DNA from: Longimicrobiales bacterium
GTDB taxonomy: Bacteria; Gemmatimonadota; Gemmatimonadetes; Longimicrobiales; Gaopeijiaceae
DNA: 64,000 bases
Direction of reading: 5' to 3'
Assembly: GCA_951828585.1 (NCBI GenBank)
Contig: OX639991.1
Location: 2,574,576-2,638,575 of the forward strand
Made by a program: the position numbers and the translations under genes. Below the pieces are notes generated by a model. That model made no database searches. It was not told the origin of the DNA and saw only the letters and a list, made by a program, of their open reading frames with translations. Below are positions 33,558 through 42,600 of this stretch, in pieces (position 1 is the stretch's first letter; each line of letters opens with the position of its first letter).

Positions 33558-33992
33558 ATGCACGATGTCAACCTGTTCGCGGTACTGGTCGCCGGCGTCG
33601 TCCCGATGGTCATCGGCGCGCTCTGGTACGGCCCGGTCTTCGGCAAGCGCTGGATGGCGCTCATGGAGACCACCGAGGAAGAGCTCCGGGAGGGGTTCAA
33701 CCCCCTCAAAGTCCATGGTGTGGGTTTCGTGCTGGCGCTGGTCACGGCCTACGTGATCGCGCAGCTGGTGGCCGAGGTCTCGCCCGAGAGCGTCTCCTCG
33801 ATGGGGGGAAGTGGAGGATCCGCGATGGTCGGGGTCCACGTGGCGCTAATGGCGCTGGTGGCCTTCGTGCTGCCGGTGTCACACCAGTCGGTCACATTCG
33901 AGAGGCGCAAGGCGGGGCTCGCGTGGTTGAACATCGGCTACAACGGCGTTGCGCTGCTGGGGCAGGCGGTGGTTATCGCGTTGTGGAGGTGA
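33558..33992 (+). CDS. DUF1761 membrane protein
   Basis: A 144-aa protein with four predicted transmembrane helices: LFAVLVAGVVPMVIGALWYG, VHGVGFVLALVTAYVIAQLV, MVGVHVALMALVAFVLPVSH and LNIGYNGVALLGQAVVIALW. The WYGPVFGKRWMALMETTEEE loop after helix 1 is the DUF1761 hallmark. Function is unknown. ATG 33558 is supported by GGAGG at 33545-33549. Confidence 0.88.
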   Translation: MHDVNLFAVLVAGVVPMVIGALWYGPVFGKRWMALMETTEEELREGFNPLKVHGVGFVLALVTAYVIAQLVAEVSPESVSSMGGSGGSAMVGVHVALMALVAFVLPVSHQSVTFERRKAGLAWLNIGYNGVALLGQAVVIALWR

Positions 33993-34008
33993 GTGGGGCT
34001 GAGGCCGG

Positions 34009-34530
34009 TCACCCATCCTGTCCGTTTGATTCCCGCTTCGGGATCACCTTCCCCGTCTCGCGATCGTAATCCACGATGTGCTCCCATTCCGACGCATCGG
34101 AGCGCGCCACTACCGCGACCACATCCTCGGTGTCGCTCTCGTTGAAGACCTCGTGGGGAACGCCCGGCTCGATGAAGATGAAGTCGCCCGCGTGATTCAC
34201 GATGGAGTGGCGGAGGTTGGGGCCGAAGTCGTGGCGGACGGTGCCTTCGAGGATGTAGAGCATGACCTCGAAGTCGACGTGGATGTGGGCGAAGGCGACG
34301 CCGCCGGGCGGGATGCGGGCCACGTTCATGGACAGGTCGCGGGCGGGGACGTTCTTTCCCGAGAGGCCGGTCTTGTAGTGGATGCCGTTCCAGCCGCGGT
34401 GGATGCCGCTGGCGCGGATGGTGTGGATGCCGTCGTGGCCGTCCGGGGTGCCGGGCCGGTTTTCGTGCGGTGTGAGGCCGGGTTTCGCGGCGGGCGGGCC
34501 ACCCGCGTCGGAGGGGCTGCGGTCAGTCAC
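34009..34530 (-). CDS. Cupin-domain protein
   Basis: A 173-aa single-cupin protein. The barrel motifs are AFAHIHVDFEVMLYILEGTV (metal-binding His-x-His...Glu) and GDFIFIEPGVPHEVFNES (second-motif His). The first about 40 residues are a low-complexity Pro/Gly/Asp region. The protein may be a sugar isomerase-like, oxygenase or sensory cupin; no substrate can be assigned. The GTG start overlaps the HAD gene stop by 4 bp, so the two are coupled. Confidence 0.82.
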   Translation of the reverse strand: MTDRSPSDAGGPPAAKPGLTPHENRPGTPDGHDGIHTIRASGIHRGWNGIHYKTGLSGKNVPARDLSMNVARIPPGGVAFAHIHVDFEVMLYILEGTVRHDFGPNLRHSIVNHAGDFIFIEPGVPHEVFNESDTEDVVAVVARSDASEWEHIVDYDRETGKVIPKRESNGQDG

Positions 34531-35234
34531 CGGGCCCCCAGGAGCAGATCGGCCAAACTGGCCATGTCGGGGACTTCGGCGTTTGCGCGCGCAACGGCCG
34601 GAGGCGTCGCGCCGCTGTCGCTCCCGCGGCTGGGCCGGTTGACGTGCACGGTGGCGTAGCCGAGCGTCGAGGCCGGAGCAATGTCGTGGAAGAGGCTCTG
34701 CGCGACGTGCAGCGTGCGGTCCACGGGAATCCCTGAACGCATGGCCATCTCCTCGAAGTGTGCGGGGTCGGGTTTGTAACTGCCGACCTGCTGCGCCGTG
34801 ACCACCCAGTCGAAGTCGGTGTCGAGCCACTCCGTGGTGGCGGCGAAGAGGTCGTCGTCGACGTTGGAGACGATACCGAGCTGGAAGCGTGCCCCGAGGC
34901 GGTGGAGGGCGTCGATGGTGTCCGGGAAGGGGGGCCAGCCGCCGACCGAGGCCGCGAAGGCGTCGCACTGGGACGGCGTGGGGTGGAAGCTGAGTGGGGG
35001 GCCCATGCGTTCCAGCGTGAGAGCGAGGACTTGGCGGTAGGTGCGATAGCGCTCCGCCTGTACGACGTGTTCCGCATCGCCGAAGGCCGCGAGGATGGCG
35101 GCGTCGCTTGCCGCCGTGCCGTGTTGGGCGCAGGCCGCATTGACCGCCCCGATGATCCCCGCCTCCCAGTCGACCAGTGTGCCGTAGCAGTCGAATGTGA
35201 GAAGGTCGAAGCGATTGGGATCGAGGGCACGCAT
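34527..35234 (-). CDS. HAD hydrolase, haloacid dehalogenase type II-like
   Basis: A 235-aa HAD protein beginning with DLLTFDCYGTLVDWEAGIIG, where the nucleophile Asp and the Cys-Tyr-Gly-Thr variant of motif I resemble L-2-haloacid dehalogenases and related phosphatases. SNVDDDLFAAT (motif II region), the Lys in GSYKPDPAHF (motif III) and the motif IV region VAQSLFHDIAPAS are present. Whether it dehalogenates or removes phosphate cannot be told. ATG 35234 is a sound start. It forms a two-gene unit with the cupin gene. Confidence 0.85.
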   Translation of the reverse strand: MRALDPNRFDLLTFDCYGTLVDWEAGIIGAVNAACAQHGTAASDAAILAAFGDAEHVVQAERYRTYRQVLALTLERMGPPLSFHPTPSQCDAFAASVGGWPPFPDTIDALHRLGARFQLGIVSNVDDDLFAATTEWLDTDFDWVVTAQQVGSYKPDPAHFEEMAMRSGIPVDRTLHVAQSLFHDIAPASTLGYATVHVNRPSRGSDSGATPPAVARANAEVPDMASLADLLLGAR

Positions 35235-35266
35235 GCTCTTGGGGGCCGATGGTTTGGGCGGTGCCG

Positions 35267-35773
35267 CTACATGTCCGGGAAGTCGGCAGTCGGTCCGAAC
35301 TGTTGGGGCACCGGAACGTCGAGCATGCGCAGGTAGACACCGAGTTGGGCACGGTGGTGGATCATGTGGTCCATGATGAAGGTCCGCACCACAACGCCCT
35401 TGGGAAGCGTGAATCGCGGCTCGCCAGCCACGAGCATGGTCCACGGACCCGCGAGATCCTCCTCCGAGCAGCTCTCGATGGCGCCGCGGGCCGCGGCGGT
35501 GGCCTGGTCCAGTGCCGTGGTGAGTTCGGCGGCGGAGCCGAGCGCTGGCATCGGCGGGGGGGCGCCCTCCGCAGGACTGATGTCGAACTCGGACATCGAC
35601 AGGGTCGCCACGGTCCAGTTGGGGAGGTTGGCCAGATGGGTCGCCAGTTCGCCCAGCGTCCAGGATCGGTCGTGGGGTCGCCAGTCCAGATGATCGTCCG
35701 GAACCGCTTCCAACAGCGTCCTCGACCCCGCCGCGATCTGATCGAACGCTGCCAGGGTGTGTCTTACAGACAT
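35267..35773 (-). CDS. DinB-family metal-dependent protein
   Basis: A 168-aa four-helix-bundle protein of the DinB/YfiT type. The metal-binding histidines are in WTLGELATHLANLPNW and DHMIHHRAQLGVYLRML, which together give the three-His site of the family. DinB-like proteins include mycothiol- or bacillithiol-dependent transferases, while many remain uncharacterised. ATG 35773 has a strong GAGGAAGAG ribosome binding site. Confidence 0.88.
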   Translation of the reverse strand: MSVRHTLAAFDQIAAGSRTLLEAVPDDHLDWRPHDRSWTLGELATHLANLPNWTVATLSMSEFDISPAEGAPPPMPALGSAAELTTALDQATAAARGAIESCSEEDLAGPWTMLVAGEPRFTLPKGVVVRTFIMDHMIHHRAQLGVYLRMLDVPVPQQFGPTADFPDM

Positions 35774-35870
35774 GGTCTCTTCCTCGGTCCTTGTGATGGG
35801 TCGTGTTGCCCGCCCGTCGGCCGGCGCGCCGGAAAAGTAACACGCTTGCCTGCGGTCACACGCGGCAATC

Positions 35871-36923
35871 CTACCACTCGATCCGCCAGACCCGCCCCCC
35901 ACCCCCCGCCGCCCACCCCACCCGTCCCCCCGGCGCGAACTCCACCGCCCACGCACTCACCTCGGGCAGTCCCCGCCAACTCTTCCCCATGTCCACCGTG
36001 TACACAGCCCCCGGCGGCGCCACCGCCACCACAATCCGGTTCGCGCCGATCCCCCCCGCCGCGCTCCCGTACACGGCCCCGTTGATCGGCGCGGGACTGA
36101 CCAGCATCCAGGTGCGGCCCGCATCCTCAGTCACCGCTGCGTTGCCGGCCACCACCTCTTCGCGCCGGTCGAGATCGCCGCCCAGCACCATGAGCGGCCG
36201 CCCGTCCGCGACCACCATGGTGAAGATCCCGGCCAGCGGCCCTTTCACCACCGGGGTTTCGGCCGCCGTCCAGGTGCGCCCGTAGTCGCCCGTCGAGAGC
36301 ACCCGCGCCGATCCCCCCGCACCGGTGCCGATCCAGCCCCGGCCTCCCGGCGCGGCGCGGGCGCAGGTGCCGCTCGCCGCGAAGCCGCCCTCGCCCTCGT
36401 TGGCGGGCGGAGACGTTTCAGCTGAAACGCGCGTCCAGTCACGGCCGCCGTCGCGCGTGAGGAGGATGTACGGAACGCCGTCGAAGGAGTCCCCGTAGGC
36501 GAAACCGTGGTTTTCGTCCCAGAAGTCGAGGCAGTCGAGGAAGCCGGCGGGCTCCTCCATGAGGAAGCCGAGCGTCCAGGAAGCGCCTGCGTCCTCGGTG
36601 CGGTAGAGGCGCGACAACGGCCCTTCACCCGCGGTGAGTGCGACGGCGGCTTCGGACGAAAATCCGTGGATGTCCCGGAACTGGAGCGAGTCGCCCCCCG
36701 GCGCCGCCACGCGTTCCCACGCCGCCCCACCGTCCAACGTCCGCAGGATGACCCCGCCGTGACCGCTCACCCAGACGGTTTCCTCCGAGACGGGACTGAT
36801 CGCCTGCAGCGTCTCGGTGGTGCCGCTCGATTGTTCGGCGACCGTGGGCTGTTGTGTTCCGGCACCCCTGTGCGGGTGGAGAAGGGCGGCCGTGAGGACG
36901 AGTGTGGCGAAGTGTATGGTCAT
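35871..36923 (-). CDS. Exported BNR/Ycf48-like beta-propeller protein
   Basis: A 350-aa secreted protein: a signal peptide (IHFATLVLTAALLHPHRGAG) followed by repeated sialidase-type Asp-box motifs (LRTLDGGAAWERV, YRTEDAGASWTLG, LTRDGGRDWTRV, STGDYGRTWTAAE, VTEDAGRTWMLV), about one per 50 residues. This is the WD40/YVTN/BNR-like propeller seen in Ycf48/HCF136 and many Gemmatimonadota and Bacteroidota secreted proteins. The role is probably binding or assembly; no catalytic residues of a sialidase are visible. It is unrelated to the tandem lipoprotein propellers nearby. Confidence 0.85.
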   Translation of the reverse strand: MTIHFATLVLTAALLHPHRGAGTQQPTVAEQSSGTTETLQAISPVSEETVWVSGHGGVILRTLDGGAAWERVAAPGGDSLQFRDIHGFSSEAAVALTAGEGPLSRLYRTEDAGASWTLGFLMEEPAGFLDCLDFWDENHGFAYGDSFDGVPYILLTRDGGRDWTRVSAETSPPANEGEGGFAASGTCARAAPGGRGWIGTGAGGSARVLSTGDYGRTWTAAETPVVKGPLAGIFTMVVADGRPLMVLGGDLDRREEVVAGNAAVTEDAGRTWMLVSPAPINGAVYGSAAGGIGANRIVVAVAPPGAVYTVDMGKSWRGLPEVSAWAVEFAPGGRVGWAAGGGGRVWRIEW

Positions 36924-36989
36924 GCCTTGGCGGGGATGGGGGATGGGGGACGATGGGCCAGGCGTTGATCGTACCGCGGGAGGTAGGGT

Positions 36990-37229
36990 GGGAACCAGAC
37001 CCTGGGAGAATGGGCCTGGTGGACTAGGGAATACGACCTTCCCAGTGAGGAGCGTGCCGCGCCTCTCTGGACCGTCTTCGATCCGGAGGGGCATGTGCTG
37101 GGATTCGTGGAGACGCCCGCGGGGCTCATGATTTTCGAGATTGGCGAGGACTACATCCTGGGCCACTCCATGGATGAACTCGGGGTGGAGTCGATTCAGG
37201 TGTGGCCGCTGGATCGGGGGGGTGGCTGA
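36990..37229 (+). pseudogene. C-terminal remnant of a 6-bladed beta-propeller lipoprotein gene
   Basis: A frame ending at TGA 37227-37229 reads WTREYDLPSEERAAPLWTVF, then DPEGHVLGFVETPAGL, IGEDYILGHSMDELGVES and IQVWPLDRGG. It is plainly homologous to the last about 70 residues of the five intact propeller lipoproteins at 44.3-50.5 kb (which have WVREYDFPREERPAPLWTVF and YVQVWPLER). No start codon or upstream part of such a gene exists, so it is a decayed or recombined fragment. Its left edge is approximate. Its stop overlaps the next frame as TGATG. Confidence 0.85.
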
Positions 37230-37990
37230 TGGGCCGTTCACGCCCCTCGCCGAGATGTGCTGACGGTGCCGACACGGTTCACGCAGGCCGGCTGCCCGTG
37301 GGTCCGGAGTTTGCGGCGATTGCCGTCGGGTTGCTCGGTGCATGTGATGGGCGTGCGGCCCCCTCCTTCGCGGAGCCCGTGCACTTTTCCGTGGGCGACT
37401 CGGCATACGTGATCAGCGCGGTCGACGCCCGTCTGGGTGGGCTCGGCGACGAGCGGGTCGTATTCGGTTCGATCCTTGACGTCGACCGGACAGCATCCGG
37501 CTGGGTGGTCGTGGACGGCTTGGCAGACCACAGCATCGTACTCCTGGACGACGATCTGAACCCGGTGGGCATCACGGGACAGGCTGGCGAGGGCCCCGGC
37601 GAATTCCAGGCAGCCGTGCAGTTGTCGGTTCTGGGCGATACCCTGACCGCAGCCGAAAACGCGACTTGGCAATATGACCCAATGGGGGTGCAGATAATGA
37701 CGAAGGTCGATCCTTTGGCCGACGGGTCGCTGTTCCTGAGTGTCCGCCACGGCGCCGCCGTGGGATACGTCGTGGACACGGCATCCCTGACGGCAACACC
37801 GATCGTGATTGGCGATGATTGGCCTTGGCTGCGACCCCAGTACTTTGATGGCAGACGCCTGGTCCTCGGCGGCGGCCAGATGACGCGGGAATTGGTGCTG
37901 GCCACGACCGAATTGGTGCCGCGGTCGATTGCGGAGGGAGCGGAGCGACCGGAGCGCGGCCGCTTGCCGGGTGCTGGAGGGCCTTCATGA
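37229..37990 (+). pseudogene. Truncated 6-bladed beta-propeller lipoprotein
   Basis: A 253-codon frame contains a lipoprotein-type signal (EFAAIAVGLLGACDG; lipobox LGAC) and blades with the family motif GQAGEGPGEFQ, matching GGEGEGPGEF of the tandem lipoproteins. Intact family members here are 401-408 aa with a conserved C-terminus (LWTVFDPEG...WPLER) that this frame lacks: after LVLATTELVPRS it degenerates into low-complexity residues and stops just before the methyltransferase gene. It is a diverged, 3'-truncated relative. ATG 37229 gives an improbably long pre-signal region, so an in-frame GTG closer to EFAAIAV may be the original start. Confidence 0.65.
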
Positions 37991-38024
37991 GGCTGGCTTT
38001 TCCTCGACCACTTCGGTCATGGAT

Positions 38025-39025
38025 TCAGGGGTACCTTCTGGTCCCCACCTCCAACCCCGCCCGCCCGAACAGCCCGCCCGTCTCATCCAGGAATCGACGC
38101 CGCGCCATGTCCATGTACCCCTTGTCGATCTCCACCCCCACGCTGTTTCTGCCCGCCCGTGCCGCGGCCACCGAGGTCGTCCCGGTCCCGAGAAACGGAT
38201 CGAGCACTGTGTCGCCGACGAAGGAGAACATCCGGATCAACCGCGTTGCGAGTTTCAGCGGAAACGGTGCCGGATGGTCGCGCGTGGACGCGCCGGGGAC
38301 TGTCCAGATCTGCCGAAACCACTCCCGGTGCTCGGTCGCGGAGATCACGCTCAGCGCCCGTGCGGCCGGGGATGGGCTACGATACCCGCCCGGCTTCCGC
38401 TGCATGAGAATGAACTCGATGTCGTTCTTGATGACTGCGTTGGGTTCGTAGGGCTTTCCCAGGAATCCGCCCCCGCCGCCCATCTCGAAGGTGGCGTTGG
38501 CGATCTTGTGCCAGATGATCGGGGCCAGGTTGTCGAAACCGATCCTCCTGCAGGATTCCTGGATCCCAGCGTGCAGCGGCACGACGACGTGGCGGCCGTG
38601 TCGGCGCCGCGAAAGACAGACGTCGCCGACCACGATAATGAGCCGTCCACCGGGGACGAGGACCCGAAAGCACTTTTGCCAGGCCGTTGCCAGTTCTGCT
38701 AGAAACTGCTCGTAGTCCTCTATCGCCCCGAGCTGGTCTTCACCTTCGTTGTACTCCTTCAGCGTCCAATAGGGCGGGGACGTTACAACGAGATGGACGG
38801 ACCGTCGGCAAGCGCCGACAGATCCCGGGCATCGCCATGGACCATGCGGTGATGTGACCGCACCTCCTGAACGGCACCCGCTACTTTGGCGGAATCCGCC
38901 GAACTCCGGGCGATGCCGGGCAACGCAGTCTTCAGGTCCGCGTCGGACAAGCGCAGGTCCGGCAGGTGCCGCTGAACCACAGCCTCCAGCCCGGGATCAC
39001 GCAGGGCTGCCTTGGGCGGCGTCAT
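38025..39025 (-). pseudogene. Site-specific DNA methyltransferase (beta class, N4/N6), frameshifted
   Basis: The first 75 codons from ATG 39025 (MTPPKAALRDPGLEAVV... ending VHGDARDLSALADG) lead directly into the second part, SVHLVVTSPPYWTLKEYNEG, only if one base is added at about 38800-38803. The downstream frame (38801-38025) then runs 258 codons with the catalytic motif TSPPYW, the GGGGGFLGKPYEPNAVIKND region, and the AdoMet motif DPFLGTGTTSVAAARAG near the end. Catalytic motif before AdoMet motif defines the beta class of N4-cytosine/N6-adenine methyltransferases. Repaired length is about 333 aa. As it stands, the product is truncated, unless the shift is an assembly error. It lies at the end of the STAND/ATPase block. 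Confidence 0.85.
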
Positions 39026-39201
39026 CGGGGGCGCTCCAGGATCGGATTGCATTCCCGGACAGCGGCCACAAGCCTGTCGAAGAAGGCCGCGGCGTCCGAA
39101 GCACCGGAGACCAGGACAGGGCCGTCGGAGAAATCGACCTCCAGGAACAGGGACGCCTCGATCATCCCGATGCTCCACGATGGGGGCCGCCGGCCGGACA
39201 T
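39022..39201 (-). CDS. Small protein upstream of the methyltransferase
   Basis: A 59-aa frame beginning MSGRRPPSWSIGMIEASLFL and ending AVRECNPILERPR overlaps the methyltransferase start by 4 bp (ATGA), the arrangement of coupled genes. It reads FLEVDFSDGPVLVSGASDAA then AFFDRLVAAVRECN, which looks like a compact alpha/beta protein. No family is recognised. A shorter form from the internal Met (MIEASLF) is possible. The overlap is the main evidence that it is real. Confidence 0.55.
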   Translation of the reverse strand: MSGRRPPSWSIGMIEASLFLEVDFSDGPVLVSGASDAAAFFDRLVAAVRECNPILERPR

Positions 39202-39323
39202 CAGGGCACATGGCGGTTGAGGGGGACCATTATTGGAAGATAGGCTCGCGTTTCGGGCGCCGAAATGCTCGGATGCGCCTCCCTGGTCCGAGTCGGCGCG
39301 CGGTCCGGCAGCGCTGGTGCCGC

Positions 39324-42300
39324 TCAGGTGCTCACCGGGGCTTCTACTCCACAGTCCGAATAGCCGTGCGCCCGCGCCAGCCGAACCAGTTCGTTTCGTT
39401 CGGGGGACGGCACGCCATTGAGCGGGGCCAGGTGCGCCTCCTTCGGCAGATGCCGGTGTAGGAGCACTCGGTACAATTCGGGGTCACCGCCGACCAGGCG
39501 AGCGAAGAACCGCTCATCGGTGTGTGACGGAATGGCGCCAATGAGGTCGCGGCGGTCCTCACCGGTCAGCGCGGCGACGGCACTGTCCAGCAAATCCAGA
39601 TACCGTCCAGGAAGGACGTCACCCAGAAACACCACCCTTTCGGACAAGGGAAGCTCCCTGCCCTGCCATGGGTGCCAGTCCTTCGCCCCCACCGGCTCGC
39701 TGGAGAACACCCGGGCCTGCTGAAGGATCCAGGTCCGCGCCACCTCGCGATCCACCGAGAACAGTTCCTTCAGCATTTCCGCGTTGCCGGACTCGATGAC
39801 AGCATCCTGAAGCAGCCGCCCCAATGATCCATCGGGCCGCCCACGCCTGTAAGCCCGCCACAGTCCGGCGGCTGCCGCGGCTCGCACTCGAGCGTCGGTG
39901 TCTTGCAGCAGGCGACGTTGCCACTCGCGTGGAAGGTCATGCCAGGGCACCGAGTCGGAACGACGCCGCACAGCGTCCATGATGCAGCCGACCGCCTCTG
40001 GAGGAAGTCCGGAGACCTTCAGCCCGACCTTGATGGATACCTGGTCGTACCTATCGTTGCGTGCAACCATCTCGCAGGCGGTTTGGGTTGCCGGAGAAAC
40101 CACTACTGCGGCTTCGAGGAACGGGAGGATCCACGCCGGGGGTGACTCCTGGTCGAGGAGAGCCCGCAACCACGGCTCCGGCTCGTCAACGCCTTGGGCG
40201 ATCTTGTCCGGGACGTACGTGAGGACATCCGGATACCTGTGGCCTGCCAAGTGCCTTTGACGCTCACAGTAGAGCATGCGCTGGACTACCACGTCGGGGT
40301 CTTCCCGCGACCATTCGTCGGCGATCTCGGCCGCCGCGGCCACAATGACCTCGCGAGGCGGATGCTTCTCGTGCGGGTATCGCTTGGGCGGGAATAGTAT
40401 GGGCAGGAGGGAATCGCCAATGTCCGGAAGCCTGGCATGGAACCCCCGGTGGCGGGCGAGCCTGCGAGCCCACATCACGATGCCGGGCGCCTGCTCGGCC
40501 AATTCGACCACGCCTTCCAGCATTCTCGGGGCTTCCCGCTCCGCCGTGGGATTCGTTTCCGGGTGCTGGCCGGCAACCCGCAGCCTGCCCGTCCATTCGT
40601 TGAGTATGTCACGCGCGCACAGGATTCCGTCGTCTCCGAGGGAGCGCATGGAGTCCAAGACGGTCGGCCATTCTCGAGCCAGGGCACGTACTTCCGCAGC
40701 GAGCAATGAACCAGAAGTAATTCTGAGTTCTTCAGAGTCAAGCGGGCTGGTTTGTACACCGTGGACATTGAGTGCGAAGGCGTCACGAAAGAGATTGGCT
40801 GGAGTCCTCCGACTTGAAGTCCACCGGTCCCGTTGCTCTCTGTCCGCGTGACCTATGTGCGCTACCACGCGTTCGACCAGGAGGCGCCGGCGCTGGAGCG
40901 CGTCTCTCCCCGGTAACTCGGCCTGAGCCCAATTCCCGATGATCTGCCAAGGGTCCCGGCCGCCGAGCCCCCCGTCCGCCGGGGCTCTGAGCAGAAGGTC
41001 CAGTGCCAACTCCGGCACGACACTGAGTGCCGCACTACCCACCGACACCGTCATCCCGGGGTGAGTTTCCAGTACCCACCGGGCAGCCGACTTTCCAGTC
41101 CGGACGTAATCCGACCACAGGCCGCCCATGAAGCTGGAGCCATGCAACTTCTCCAGCCGCGTGCGAATGAGACGGTGCGGGACCGGCCCACCGCTCGCCA
41201 AGACCCGAATGAGCGTGTAGGTACCCGCGGCCGGGTCTTCCAAGTGAGGAAGCGCCTTCTCCACGTTCAGGCTGAGACCGCCGGAGAAACAGGAACGCTC
41301 GACCAACGCTACCCGTAGCGCACCCGGCTTGACCGTCAAGGAGCCGACATGGGGTCCGGGCTCCTCGAATTCCTGCAACACGCCGGTGCCGGAGACGGGG
41401 CGAAGGGCCCGCCGGAGGTCTGTCTCGGAGATTCCCAGGGCCACGGCGGCCGACGAAAGCCTCATTCCGAGCCCGCCTCCGAGGGCGAACGGCGCCAACG
41501 CTTCGAGCGTCGAGTCAGCCTGAGGCAACCCAATCCTGATCTGCCGCAGCAGGAGTCGCCCGTTTATCAGGTCCTTCAACTCACCCCGGTGTGCCCATTG
41601 GGCCAGGGTAACAGCCAGTCCGGGTCTGCCATCGCTCTTATCGAGGATCTCGCCGATCAGTATGTCAGCAAAGCGACGACTGACGCCGCGGACGAGATCC
41701 AGGATGATTTTTCGTTCGAGCGGTTTCACACGCAGGGTTTGATCGTCGGTTAGGTAGAGCACTTGCCGAATGTCATCCTCATGCCCCGGCCAGGTTGTGG
41801 CCACGATCCGAAAACCTGCTTCGAACTCCTGACGAAGCCGAAGCAACTTGCCGAGAATGGAGTCGTGGGGGTGCACGGCATCCAAGTGGGCGTCGTCGAC
41901 GAAGACTCGTCGTGGCTCTTGTTCTCGATACGCGTCGGCGATGCGCCCGATGTCCCGCGATACCACGAACAGCCCTTCGCCCTCTCTGGCCAGCTTCTCC
42001 AGAAGCGCGGTCTTCCCGACTCCGGGCTGGCCCGACAATACCACGTCGCCCTCGACTCCGCGAAGCCATTCCAGTTCCTTGTCACGTCCGAGCAACTCCG
42101 TCGCTGGCCAGGGGTGTGGCGATCTCGGGAAGGTGGACAAGGCAGGCGGGTTTCCGGTCAGGCCCGGGAACAGGTCCTTTCGCGCAACCGGATCACGGTA
42201 CAGCCGGCCCACAAAGTCGGCCTGGTCATGGATCTGGCGCAGGATGAAGCCGAGTTCGCCGGCTCGTTTCTCCAGGTTCCTGCGCTGCCGACCAGTCATC

Positions 42301-42599
42301 CGCCGCGACGTAGCGAGCACAGCTTCGCTCGCCGTTCCCCCCCCACCCCGGTACGACTCCAGGTTCCCGGTGAGATTGCCGATCACACTTCCGCGGGTCG
42401 TCACCACCAGCGGAATCGGCGCCGCCCCACGCGAATCCGCAATCGCCCCGTCCATCCCCCCATCATCCCCTCCGCGAATCGGAACGAGCCCCGGGTAGAC
42501 GGCACGCAGCATGTCCACCGCACACCGTTCGAAGTCGTCTGGATTCGGTCCCTCCTCAAGACGTCTCTCAATCGCCCGGTACAGCGGATCCCTCACCAC
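39324..42599 (-). CDS. Large STAND-type NTPase with Mrr-like N-terminal domain; candidate defence protein
   Basis: A 1091-aa protein. Residues 1-110 resemble a restriction-endonuclease (Mrr/PD-(D/E)XK) domain: Glu24 in DFERCAVDML and Asp50 in GGDDGGMDG are in place, but the usual (E/Q)xK is VVTTRG (Thr67, Arg69), so catalysis is doubtful. A P-loop NTPase follows: Walker A SGQPGVGKTALLEKLA (about 187-201), Walker B RRVFVDDAHL (about 230-239) and IVATTWPG (about 265). The remaining about 750 residues are mostly helical and repeat-like, as in sensor domains of STAND proteins such as Avs. This architecture is typical of anti-phage effectors, but the sensed target is unknown. The GTG start lies one base after the upstream ATPase gene stop. 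Confidence 0.75.
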   Translation of the reverse strand: MVRDPLYRAIERRLEEGPNPDDFERCAVDMLRAVYPGLVPIRGGDDGGMDGAIADSRGAAPIPLVVTTRGSVIGNLTGNLESYRGGGGTASEAVLATSRRMTGRQRRNLEKRAGELGFILRQIHDQADFVGRLYRDPVARKDLFPGLTGNPPALSTFPRSPHPWPATELLGRDKELEWLRGVEGDVVLSGQPGVGKTALLEKLAREGEGLFVVSRDIGRIADAYREQEPRRVFVDDAHLDAVHPHDSILGKLLRLRQEFEAGFRIVATTWPGHEDDIRQVLYLTDDQTLRVKPLERKIILDLVRGVSRRFADILIGEILDKSDGRPGLAVTLAQWAHRGELKDLINGRLLLRQIRIGLPQADSTLEALAPFALGGGLGMRLSSAAVALGISETDLRRALRPVSGTGVLQEFEEPGPHVGSLTVKPGALRVALVERSCFSGGLSLNVEKALPHLEDPAAGTYTLIRVLASGGPVPHRLIRTRLEKLHGSSFMGGLWSDYVRTGKSAARWVLETHPGMTVSVGSAALSVVPELALDLLLRAPADGGLGGRDPWQIIGNWAQAELPGRDALQRRRLLVERVVAHIGHADREQRDRWTSSRRTPANLFRDAFALNVHGVQTSPLDSEELRITSGSLLAAEVRALAREWPTVLDSMRSLGDDGILCARDILNEWTGRLRVAGQHPETNPTAEREAPRMLEGVVELAEQAPGIVMWARRLARHRGFHARLPDIGDSLLPILFPPKRYPHEKHPPREVIVAAAAEIADEWSREDPDVVVQRMLYCERQRHLAGHRYPDVLTYVPDKIAQGVDEPEPWLRALLDQESPPAWILPFLEAAVVVSPATQTACEMVARNDRYDQVSIKVGLKVSGLPPEAVGCIMDAVRRRSDSVPWHDLPREWQRRLLQDTDARVRAAAAAGLWRAYRRGRPDGSLGRLLQDAVIESGNAEMLKELFSVDREVARTWILQQARVFSSEPVGAKDWHPWQGRELPLSERVVFLGDVLPGRYLDLLDSAVAALTGEDRRDLIGAIPSHTDERFFARLVGGDPELYRVLLHRHLPKEAHLAPLNGVPSPERNELVRLARAHGYSDCGVEAPVST

Positions 42600-42600
42600 C

